Origin: CAYUMU01 sp964445985
GTDB lineage: Bacteria; Planctomycetota; Planctomycetia; Pirellulales; S012-138
NCBI GenBank assembly: GCA_964445985.1
Contig: CAYUMU010000034.1
Span: 1-58,280, forward strand
DNA length: 58,280 nt
Direction of reading: 5' to 3'
Every line of letters starts with the position of its first letter. Position 1 is the first letter of the stretch. The translations under genes were made by a program, and so were the position numbers. The notes under the pieces were generated by a model. The model saw nothing but the letters and a program-made list of their open reading frames with translations. It was not told where the DNA came from and ran no database searches. Shown piece by piece: positions 32,316-39,723 of this stretch.

Positions 32316-33397
32316 GTCACAGCCTTTTCGCCGACCATCCGATTCGAAAGGCCGCGGTGCTGCTGTCCGTTCTCGATACCAATACGGCAGATGCTCTGCT
32401 GGAGCAAATGCCTGCTGACCAGGCTGCCGCCGTTCGGCACGAGTTGCTGTCGCTGGATCAAGTCACGGAAGAGCAACAACAGGCCGTGGCCGCGGAGTTC
32501 TTCCGCGATGGTGGTTTTGCTGCCGGGAACTTTGAGAGCGCCGTTGAATTGGATCCCGGCCTTGCGCGGCAATTTGAATACGGCTCGCCGGACGAGGCGA
32601 TTCACGCCGACTTTCTTCCGTGGCAGGCAGCCAATCGCTTTCATAGCGGTTCGGCACTGACACGGGAGGCGGAAGAGCGTTCGCCCCGATCGAGAACCGC
32701 CCCGTTTCGCATCCTCGACCAAACTAGCGACGAAGACGTGGCGGCCTTTTTGGAGACAGAGCACCCGCAGGCAGCGGCATTGGTTGTGTCTCATTTAGAT
32801 CCTGGGCGGGCGGCGCAAGTTCTGTCGTTGGTGGCCGCGAATCGCCAAACGGAAATCGTCCGTCGCCTCGTGGAGTTGGAACAGACCGATGCGGAAGTGC
32901 TACAGCTTGTTGAGCACGGTTTGGAAGAACGGTTGTTGGAATTGGCCCATGAGCGTCGCCGGCGGGAGGTTAGCCTGGCCGCTGTGGCCAGCATGTTGAC
33001 TTCGGCGAAAGGCAAAGCAGGCCGGAACATGTTGGAGAATGTTGCCAGTCACGCGCCTCAATTGCTTCAAAAACTTCCTCCGCCTCCAACGCCGGCGACG
33101 TACGCCGACGTATTGCGACTCGATTCGATTGAATTATCGCAATTGCTTCAGGCGGCCGATCCCGAGGTGCTGGTGTTGGCGTTAGCCGGCTCGTCTCCCC
33201 ACGACGCCGATCGAATGTTGCGGCTATTTCCCACGGCTGAATCTCGGTTGTTGCGACATGCCACCCAACGACTTGGACCCACGCGGTTGAGTGATGTGGA
33301 ACATGCTCAACAAGAACTGGCCGAACTGGCGTTTAGAATGGAAGCCGACGGCCTGCTGGAAATGCCAGGAAGGCAGCATTTCGCGGCCGTGGCGTAG
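32312..33397 (+). CDS. fliG: Flagellar motor switch protein FliG
   Basis: FliG joins the MS ring to the C ring and meets the stators to make torque. From the TTG at 32312 (TTGA overlap with the fliF stop) the product has 361 residues. The N-terminal part (HPIRKAAVLLSVLDTNTADA) binds FliF. The EHPQ motif is at ETEHPQAAALVVSHLDPGRA, followed by the middle domain. The C-terminal domain shows the usual pattern, including AADPEVLVLALAGSSPHDAD and the ending GPTRLSDVEHAQQELAELAF. The residue spacing is close to other FliG proteins. A TTG at 32294 is also possible. A non-ATG start with overlap suggests translation coupled to fliF. Confidence 0.9.
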   Translation: MSHSLFADHPIRKAAVLLSVLDTNTADALLEQMPADQAAAVRHELLSLDQVTEEQQQAVAAEFFRDGGFAAGNFESAVELDPGLARQFEYGSPDEAIHADFLPWQAANRFHSGSALTREAEERSPRSRTAPFRILDQTSDEDVAAFLETEHPQAAALVVSHLDPGRAAQVLSLVAANRQTEIVRRLVELEQTDAEVLQLVEHGLEERLLELAHERRRREVSLAAVASMLTSAKGKAGRNMLENVASHAPQLLQKLPPPPTPATYADVLRLDSIELSQLLQAADPEVLVLALAGSSPHDADRMLRLFPTAESRLLRHATQRLGPTRLSDVEHAQQELAELAFRMEADGLLEMPGRQHFAAVA

Positions 33398-33498
33398 CCT
33401 ATGAATTCGTTCTTCCCGGATTACATAATCAGAATCGTTGCGAGCCGTGAAGAATTCGACACGACGTAGATCAGATGCTCTCCGAGGTGTTACTTGCC

Positions 33499-34167
33499 AT
33501 GGCGGTGATCAAGTCCAGCGACGCACGACACGTGCAACAGCAGCCATCGCTATTCAATTTGGAAGATCTGACGGCCCGAGGTCAACTCTATCTTGAAGAC
33601 ATTCGCCAGCAGGCGCGTGACATTCTTCAGAATGCAGAGCGAGAAGCGGATCGCCTGCGCAAGCAAGCCGAAGCCGATGGTCGGGCCGCTGCCGAGCAGA
33701 ACGCCCAGCAACGGATCGATCAACAAACCAAGCATCTCGTTCAGCAACAACTGCAGACGGCGTTGCCCGCGCTGAAACAAGCGATCGAAGCCATCACCCA
33801 ATCTCGCAACGCCTGGCTTCTGCGGTGGGAAGGGCAGGCGGTGCGTTTATCATCGGCCATCGCGCGGAAACTAATTCGCTGCGAATTGACGCGGCAGCCA
33901 GAAATACCCTTGAAATTGGTACGCGAAGCCTTGGAATTGGCCGCGGGCAGTCCACGGCTGTGTTTACGTTTACACCCCGATGACTGCGCCCGATGGGGGC
34001 CGGCGGCAGCCACCATCGCGGGTCAACTCTCACGTCTGGCGACCTTGGAAACCATTCCTGACGATCAAGTACCCCCAGGCAGTTGCATCCTCGAAACAGA
34101 GCATGGCGTGGTCGATCAGAGTTGGACATCGCAACTGGCCCGGATTGAAGAAGAGTTAATGTCTTAG
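33499..34167 (+). CDS. fliH: Flagellar export apparatus protein FliH
   Basis: FliH controls the export ATPase FliI and docks it at the gate. The product (222 residues from ATG 33499) has a variable front, then a long coiled coil rich in Gln, Glu and Arg (RQQARDILQNAEREADRLRK, then QAEADGRAAAEQNAQQRIDQ), and the V-ATPase-stalk-like C-terminal domain with SRNAWLLRWEGQAVRLSSAI, KLIRCELTRQPEIPL and EHGVVDQSWTSQLARIEEEL. Another ATG at 33475 would add eight residues. It is separated from fliG by 101 bases, and an unusual 321-base gap with a dispersed repeat follows before fliI. Confidence 0.85.
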   Translation: MAVIKSSDARHVQQQPSLFNLEDLTARGQLYLEDIRQQARDILQNAEREADRLRKQAEADGRAAAEQNAQQRIDQQTKHLVQQQLQTALPALKQAIEAITQSRNAWLLRWEGQAVRLSSAIARKLIRCELTRQPEIPLKLVREALELAAGSPRLCLRLHPDDCARWGPAAATIAGQLSRLATLETIPDDQVPPGSCILETEHGVVDQSWTSQLARIEEELMS

Positions 34168-34488
34168 GATCAAGGATTTAGAAATATCCCTATCTATTCG
34201 TCATTCCCGCTCAGAGTCTGCCCTCGTGAAGGCGGTGGCGGGAATCCAGGTGCGGTGGAGAAACGATCATTTTCGCGAACGACGGTCGTGAACCTTGGGA
34301 GGTTGATTGGCCTCCAATCTTAACGCGGGTAAACCGCAAACGAACACTGCGGCATTAATGTTCTCTGCAGCTTGCAGAGATGATAACGAGCAAGAAACTA
34401 AGTGTCATTGGACCCCTGGCGGCCAAGAACCACGGCATTTCATAATTCACCATTTATTGACTCGCGATTCAACTAAGCGGATATTCTC
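34168..34488. other. 321-base gap between fliH and fliI
   Basis: It contains a dispersed palindromic repeat (34199-34250), its flanking homology to the copy at 58103 and following, and a perfect 8-bp hairpin (34362-34369 with 34373-34380, loop GCT). The hairpin is not followed by a T-run, so it is not a typical terminator. No gene or promoter was recognised. A Walker-type fliI translation start lies at its end. Confidence 0.6.
34199..34250. repeat. Dispersed REP/MITE-like palindromic repeat, copy 1
   Basis: Arms ATTCCCGC (34203-34210) and GCGGGAAT (34238-34245) enclose 27 bases; both are preceded and followed by the bases CGTC and CCAGG. The second copy at 58074 has the same arms with a four-base loop. 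Downstream flanks share GAGAAACG, CTTGGGA-GTTG and CAA-CTTAAC patterns, so the repeat unit is longer than the palindrome. Confidence 0.75.
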
Positions 34489-35841
34489 TTGGATTTGTGT
34501 CAGCAGCTTCCATCGATCATGTCCACGGCCCTGGAAGGCCGCGTGATGCAGACCGTGGGCGCTACCATGGCTGTGGCCGCCTTTCCGGCGCCGGTCGGCG
34601 CTTTGGCTCAGGTGATTCGCGCTTCAGATAGGCCGCTGGCCGCGGAGGTAATTGGGTTTCGCGACCAACTTACCTTGTTGGCCCCCCTCGACGCGATGTC
34701 AGGCGTGCGACGTGGCGATCGCGTACGGCTTTGTCAGACGGGTCGGACCCTACGGGTGGGTGAAGACTTGCTTGGTCGTGTGATCGATGCGCGCGGCCGC
34801 CCGATCGACGGTCATTCGCCCCCCATTCTGCCAGATCGCGTGTCGCTGGATGCCCGACCGCCCAATCCGGTGGAACGCCCCCGCATTGATGCACCGCTTT
34901 CAACCGGAATTCGCTCGCTCGATGGGCTGTTGACCTGTGGTCGCGGACAACGAATGGGCATTTTCGCAGGGTCGGGCGTTGGCAAGAGCGTAACCTTGGG
35001 CATGATGGCCCGATATACGGATGCCCATGTCAATGTCATTGCATTGATTGGTGAGCGTGGCCGGGAACTGAATGAATTCATTGAAAGCGATCTAGGGCCG
35101 GAAGGTCTAGCTCGCAGTGTGGTCGTGGTGGCTACCAGCGACGAACCCGCGCCATTGCGTACGCGAGCAGCGCTGACGGCTACCGCGATTGCCGAGTACT
35201 TTCGTGACACGGGGCGTGACGTGCTGTTAATCATGGACTCGCTCACGCGTTTTGCCATGGCCCAGCGCGAAATCGGACTGGCCGCGGGCGAGCCGCCAGC
35301 CACGCGAGGATACCCGCCATCGGTGTTTGCGGCTTTGCCGCGACTTGTCGAACGAGCTGGACGCAGCGCCCGCGGAAGCATCACGGGCTTTTACTCCGTG
35401 TTGGTCGAAGGTGACGATCATAATGAGCCCATCGCCGACTGCGTGCGAGGTTTGCTCGACGGCCATACATGGCTATCGCGCAAACTGGCAAGTCGTGGAC
35501 ATTACCCAGCGGTTGACATCCTGGAAAGCATTAGCCGCGTGATGAACGCGGTAATTCCGGTCGATCAGCAACGGGCGGCGATAGCAGTGCGCGAACTGAT
35601 GTCAGCCTATCAAGAACATGAAGATCTAATCTCCATAGGGGCCTACCGGGCAGGCGCCAACCCCATGGTCGATCTGGCCATTAAGGCCCGCGATCAAATT
35701 AACGCGTTCTTGCGTCAAGGCGTGGAAGATCGCAGCACCGTGTTGGAAGCCAGAACGCAACTCGTGCAAATGGTAACTGCCTGGGCAGCCGCCAATGTGG
35801 CGCCGCCCAGAGCCCCCGTTAACACCCGAGCGGCCAGCTAA
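34489..35841 (+). CDS. fliI: Flagellum-specific ATPase FliI
   Basis: FliI energises export of rod, hook and filament parts. The 450-residue product matches the F1-ATPase-like family: an N-terminal beta-barrel part (LEGRVMQTVGATMAVAAFPA), Walker A AGSGVGKSVTLGMM near residue 165, GERGRELNEFIESDLGPEGL, Walker B-type DVLLIMDSLTRFAMAQREIG, and the conserved RGYPPSVFAALPRLVERAGR. The end holds AIKARDQINAFLRQGVEDRS. The likely start is TTG 34489, giving a short amphipathic opening (DLCQQLPSIMSTAL) as in other FliI; an ATG at 34519 would remove ten residues. Its stop overlaps the fliJ start (TAATG). Confidence 0.92.
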   Translation: MDLCQQLPSIMSTALEGRVMQTVGATMAVAAFPAPVGALAQVIRASDRPLAAEVIGFRDQLTLLAPLDAMSGVRRGDRVRLCQTGRTLRVGEDLLGRVIDARGRPIDGHSPPILPDRVSLDARPPNPVERPRIDAPLSTGIRSLDGLLTCGRGQRMGIFAGSGVGKSVTLGMMARYTDAHVNVIALIGERGRELNEFIESDLGPEGLARSVVVVATSDEPAPLRTRAALTATAIAEYFRDTGRDVLLIMDSLTRFAMAQREIGLAAGEPPATRGYPPSVFAALPRLVERAGRSARGSITGFYSVLVEGDDHNEPIADCVRGLLDGHTWLSRKLASRGHYPAVDILESISRVMNAVIPVDQQRAAIAVRELMSAYQEHEDLISIGAYRAGANPMVDLAIKARDQINAFLRQGVEDRSTVLEARTQLVQMVTAWAAANVAPPRAPVNTRAAS

Positions 35842-36305
35842 TGGCAAGCACCTTCCGCTTTCGGTTCAAGTCGTTATTGCAACTTCGCCGCGCAGCGCGC
35901 GATGAACGTAGTGCCGATCTCGCCCTGGCGTTGGAAGCGCATTCCAAGTTGCAAGGCTGGATAGCCGATGTCAACCAGGAACTGCGGTTGCTTCGGAACT
36001 GTCGAAACAGTGTTGGCACGCTAGATACGGATCGCATTCTCTCAGCTGCCAGCTACGAAGGCGTTTTGCGAAATACCCTGCGACAGTACGAACTCGATCT
36101 GGTTCAAGTTGCCCAGGAAGTGGAGCGACGGCGCGAAGCCTTGATGCTGGCGGATCAAGCTGTGCGTGTGATGGAGAAGCTTCGCGAAAAGCAACAGCAG
36201 CAGTTCCAGCACGAGTTCTTGCTTCGCGAAGGCAAGTTCTTAGACGAAGTCACCACCAGCCAAACCTATCGCCAGCAACTACCGACTAGCTCAGAATCTG
36301 AATAA
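35841..36305 (+). CDS. fliJ: Flagellar export protein FliJ
   Basis: FliJ is the stalk-like partner of the FliI ring. The 154-residue product is a long helical coiled coil typical of FliJ: RFKSLLQLRRAARDERSADL at the start, and LVQVAQEVERRREALMLADQ, then EKLREKQQQQFQHEFLLREG later. No strict motif exists, but length, charge pattern and place after fliI with a one-base overlap make the call strong. The gap of about 107 bases to the following gene contains only a weak ribosome-binding site. Confidence 0.9.
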   Translation: MASTFRFRFKSLLQLRRAARDERSADLALALEAHSKLQGWIADVNQELRLLRNCRNSVGTLDTDRILSAASYEGVLRNTLRQYELDLVQVAQEVERRREALMLADQAVRVMEKLREKQQQQFQHEFLLREGKFLDEVTTSQTYRQQLPTSSESE

Positions 36306-36412
36306 CGAATCGGCTGGGTATTTTGACTCGATTCCAGGCCGGTTGCCGCTTCTTGGAACGGAGGGGGCATGGTTGCTAGCCCTCGCTAACCAGCGCGTAA
36401 GGATCCAAAGTT

Positions 36413-37090
36413 ATGCTTGGCAAAGTAGGCGCACTGCTAGGATTGGCGGCGATTGCCACACTGCTCGCCCAGGCACTTGGGTTGGCATACCTCGCATCTC
36501 AGGGGCGCCTCAACAAGCATACCATGGCTCAAATTGGCGCCGTATTGCACGGCGTGGACCTGCTGGCTCAGGCAAAGTCGCGGGAAGAGTCGGCGCCGGT
36601 TGCAGCCGTATCGGTCGACGAGGTGCTGCGCGCGCGGGCCTTGCAATCTCGTCAGCTGGAACTGCGGGCTCAAAATATTGAAGATCGCGCCGCGGAAGCG
36701 GAGCGTTTGCAGCTGAAACTTCAGCAGAATCTAGAACTTTACCAACAGGCCCGGCAGAAATTTGAGCAGCAGCTCGACGATTGGGAACGTGGCGAAAAGG
36801 CACAAGCACTTGCTATCACGGCCACCCTTCTGGGGAGAATGAAACCCAAGCAGGCACAAGAGCAGTTGATGGAGATGCTTAAAAACAAAGAAATGGATGC
36901 AGTTCTTACGCTCCTCAAAGACATGCCGGTCGATAAACAAAGTAAGATTGTGGCCGAGTTCAAGGAGCCCGAAGAAGTTCGCTTGTTGGCCGACATTCTG
37001 CGTCGACTTCGCGAGGGTGAACCCGAAGCAGAGTTGGCGAACGAAACCCGCGGGCGACTGGAAGAAACGCCCCGCGGGGGTGGACTTTAG
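36413..37090 (+). CDS. MotE-like protein with one membrane segment
   Basis: The 225-residue product begins with one hydrophobic segment (residues ~5-28, ALLGLAAIATLLAQALGLAY), then a coiled coil (RARALQSRQLELRAQNIEDR, and LQLKLQQNLELYQQARQKFE), and the C-terminal GRMKPKQAQEQLMEMLKNKE with LTLLKDMPVDKQSKIVAEFK. The last part resembles the MgtE N-terminal domain found in MotE, a chaperone proposed in other bacteria to guide assembly of the flagellar stator/motor. Its place between fliJ and fliK, and the motA/motB genes further down, fit that role, but I infer it only from layout. It is 107 bases after fliJ; AAGGATCC precedes the ATG. Confidence 0.7.
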   Translation: MLGKVGALLGLAAIATLLAQALGLAYLASQGRLNKHTMAQIGAVLHGVDLLAQAKSREESAPVAAVSVDEVLRARALQSRQLELRAQNIEDRAAEAERLQLKLQQNLELYQQARQKFEQQLDDWERGEKAQALAITATLLGRMKPKQAQEQLMEMLKNKEMDAVLTLLKDMPVDKQSKIVAEFKEPEEVRLLADILRRLREGEPEAELANETRGRLEETPRGGGL

Positions 37091-37208
37091 GCAGTATTCA
37101 TCAACAAAGAATCTCGCTTCCAACTCCCTCAGACAATCTCGCCTGAGTGGGAGCCATTCGATCTGAGTTGGAGTTAGGTTCTAAGAGCGTACAGGTCCGG
37201 GGGGGCCA

Positions 37209-38897
37209 ATGGAATTCATTCCTGCAGTCGCTAATGCTGCGCGTTCAGCGAGCGATAGTCGCGGCGCCAGCAGTAGCAGCGCTTCGGCAACGTCAAATGG
37301 CATAGCATCGGCGGGAGCCAACTCGGGGAGGTCTTTCGGCGATCTCGTTCGTCAGGCCCCGGAGAAACATGCTTCCAATCCTCGCGACGTTGCGTCCATT
37401 GAGGCCCCAGCCCGCAATTCATCGGAGAGTACGCCCCAGGACAACACAAGTCCCTCCGCCAGTAGCGCTTCCTCGCCCGGCGCTCCTGCTGAAAGCACGG
37501 GTCCGAGCAGCGAGACAGCAAGGGCCGACGAAGAATTAAATGATGGTGAATTGATCGTCGATCCTTCGGCGGCCGATCCGGCACAAACCTCATTAAGTGT
37601 TGCGGACGCACTGTCTAGCCAAACCCCAGACATTGCGCCGGAGGGGGAGGCGCTGCCCGCTTCTCCGGTTGAGCAAACATCGGCTCCCACGCCCACGCCG
37701 CACAAGGCGGCTAAACCACCCAGCGAACTGTCCGCCGCAAAATCGCCCGGTGCCGCGCTTCCGCCTAAGAAACTTCCCGAAAATCAGCAGCTGTTTGCCA
37801 ACGATCCTGCCCTGGCGACAGGTGATAGCGTTGTTGAGGTCGCTGAGGGCGTCGAATTTAGCGACTCGCAAACCGCGGACTCATCCACCATTGATGAGAG
37901 CGAAGTCTCGAACACGGAACAATTAGGCGAAGTTGACGCACGATTGAAGTCTGCGGACGGCACGGACGTTCTGAAGCAGAGCGGTGAATCGTCCCCAAAT
38001 GTCGTGCCAGACATTGCATCGTCGCCGCACGGCAATCCCGACGCAGCTCCGTCAAATCAGGCGGAGCCCCTGGGGGCAGCGACCCATCCTGCTATCAGCG
38101 GCATCAAATCTGTAGCCCAGCCAAACGCCGAGGGCGCGAGGGGTGCAGCGACATTGCGCCAGCAATTTCTGCAGCCAGCCGCCGCGGCTGCAGAAATTGC
38201 GGCGACCGCGGCGCCGGTGATCACCGAACTCCCGGCCGCTGCTTCCGAAACGCAGGCGGCAACCGAGGATATCGACAATAGCGCCCCCCCGGCTGGGCCG
38301 CTCGAAACTCAAGATGCTAATACACATGCGGAACTCGAACCGGCGGTGCTCACGGAAGAAGGCGAGCGTCGGCTGCTGGGGCACGCCTCTCGCCGCGGCG
38401 ACTCTACCGTGCCAGCGTCTGCAGAAACAAGCACCGCCGATCGGGTACGCTTGATACAACGAATCGCCGGAGCGTTTCAAGCGTCTTTGGACCGTGGCGG
38501 CGAGATCAGCTTGAGTCTTCATCCCCCAAATCTAGGCCAACTGAACGTCGAAGTTCAGATGCGAGAGGGCAAACTGTCAGCCCGATTGGAGGCCGAAAGC
38601 ACCTCGGTGCAGCAACTGCTATTAGACAGCTTACCCCAGTTGCGAGAACGATTGGCAGAACATCAGATCAAGATTGAACAGTTTCAGGTCGATGTCATCA
38701 ATCAGCACAATAGCCATTTCGCGCAAACTCCTCACGACCGACCAGATCGGCAGAGAAGTGCCGAGGCATTGCTGCCACGGAACTCTTCCAACGGTTCGAA
38801 CACGAACCAAGGATCGCAGCAGACCAGTCGCCAAGACCGGACACCGCGTCTTAATGGCGCGCCATGGATGTTGGATCGACTGAACGTACTCGTCTAA
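37209..38897 (+). CDS. fliK: Flagellar hook-length control protein FliK
   Basis: FliK measures hook length and switches the export gate. The 562-residue product has a long disordered Ser/Ala/Pro/Thr/Glu-rich front (~residues 1-410) with no regular fold, followed by the conserved C-terminal domain: GEISLSLHPPNLGQLNVEVQ, REGKLSARLEAESTSVQQLL and LDSLPQLRERLAEHQIKIEQ. The tail is rich in Asn/Gln/Ser (SSNGSNTNQGSQQTSRQDRT). Length is usual for FliK, whose front scales with hook length in some models. The ATG at 37209 is preceded by a G-rich site. flgD begins 95 bases after its stop. Confidence 0.9.
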   Translation: MEFIPAVANAARSASDSRGASSSSASATSNGIASAGANSGRSFGDLVRQAPEKHASNPRDVASIEAPARNSSESTPQDNTSPSASSASSPGAPAESTGPSSETARADEELNDGELIVDPSAADPAQTSLSVADALSSQTPDIAPEGEALPASPVEQTSAPTPTPHKAAKPPSELSAAKSPGAALPPKKLPENQQLFANDPALATGDSVVEVAEGVEFSDSQTADSSTIDESEVSNTEQLGEVDARLKSADGTDVLKQSGESSPNVVPDIASSPHGNPDAAPSNQAEPLGAATHPAISGIKSVAQPNAEGARGAATLRQQFLQPAAAAAEIAATAAPVITELPAAASETQAATEDIDNSAPPAGPLETQDANTHAELEPAVLTEEGERRLLGHASRRGDSTVPASAETSTADRVRLIQRIAGAFQASLDRGGEISLSLHPPNLGQLNVEVQMREGKLSARLEAESTSVQQLLLDSLPQLRERLAEHQIKIEQFQVDVINQHNSHFAQTPHDRPDRQRSAEALLPRNSSNGSNTNQGSQQTSRQDRTPRLNGAPWMLDRLNVLV

Positions 38898-38992
38898 AGC
38901 GTGTCTGGCGTTTATCTCACGTCAGGTCATCGCGCGGACAGGGCGTGCCAGCGCGAGCCTTGCCTGAACAATTTTGCTTCGAGAGCCTGACT

Positions 38993-39415
38993 ATGGATGT
39001 GTCATCCACCAGCGGCGCTTCTGCCGGCGCAACCGGTAAGTCGTCGAAAGACGATGTTGCCTCGGCATTAACCGGGCTGAATCTCGATGACTTCTTCCAG
39101 TTGATGATTGCCGAGATGCAGAACCAGGATCCGCTGAATCCTCTCGAAAACCATCAATTGCTGCAGCAGGTTTCCCAAATTCAAGAATACGGGGCCACAC
39201 AGCAGTTGACCAAGACATTGGATTCCGTGCTGCTAGGACAGAACATTTCCAACGCCACGGGTCTGATTGGCAAGAACATTACGGCACTGACCAACGCGGG
39301 AAATGAAGTAAGCGGCGCGGTAGATCGTGTAACGATCGCGGGCAATTTGGTGAAGCTTCACGTTGGTGCGGAGGATATCTCATTGGGCAACGTCCGCGAG
39401 GTGCTGCCAACGTAG
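38993..39415 (+). CDS. flgD: Flagellar hook cap protein FlgD (short form)
   Basis: FlgD caps the growing hook so that FlgE can assemble. The 140-residue product has a Ser/Ala-rich opening and then the signature FFQLMIAEMQNQDPLNPLEN with HQLLQQVSQIQEYGATQQLT near residues 33-75, followed by ATGLIGKNITALTNAGNEVS and a final beta part. It is shorter than the E. coli form (about 230 residues) and lacks its large C-terminal domains, as short FlgD forms elsewhere do. Start: ATG 38993 gives the proper N-terminus; the frame extends upstream across a basic non-family stretch to 38864. The stop is TAG 39413-39415, and the frame downstream stays open for 35 more codons, which do not resemble FlgD. Confidence 0.88.
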   Translation: MDVSSTSGASAGATGKSSKDDVASALTGLNLDDFFQLMIAEMQNQDPLNPLENHQLLQQVSQIQEYGATQQLTKTLDSVLLGQNISNATGLIGKNITALTNAGNEVSGAVDRVTIAGNLVKLHVGAEDISLGNVREVLPT

Positions 39416-39723
39416 TTGCCTGGCATCTTGAATGAGGAATACCAGCTCGTTCGGGTGAGGCAGCCACACAAAATGGTTCCAGAAACAAAGATGTTCGGCG
39501 GACAGATGCGCGGATTTACCTGACAAATAAGATGCAGAGCTAACTGGCGTTCGCGGCGTTCGGCGGAATGCGCTGATCTGGAGAGCAGCGGCCCAACCAG
39601 ACAAAGCCGTATGGCATACAATTTACAAGAATAAACCAATCGCGTTGCCTTACGTTCGTGCCCTCAATACGAATCGCAATAGCGGTTGTCTGCTAGCGGT
39701 AGCTAGCGCTCAGGGAGGCAATT
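39416..39723. other. 308-base gap between flgD and flgE
   Basis: No gene is seen. The 35 codons in frame after the flgD stop are probably chance. At 39612-39627 the text TGGCAT-N5-TTACA matches the sigma-54 consensus TGGCAC-N5-TTGCA except for two bases, one in the invariant GC, and lies 97 bases before flgE; this is a weak candidate only. A GCTAGC-rich palindrome lies near 39691-39708, and GGGAGGC precedes the flgE ATG. Confidence 0.4.

Noticed and set aside
39416..39523. 35-codon in-frame extension after the flgD TAG stop
   Set aside because: Does not resemble the FlgD C-terminus and lacks a start signal; recoding of TAG has no support here.
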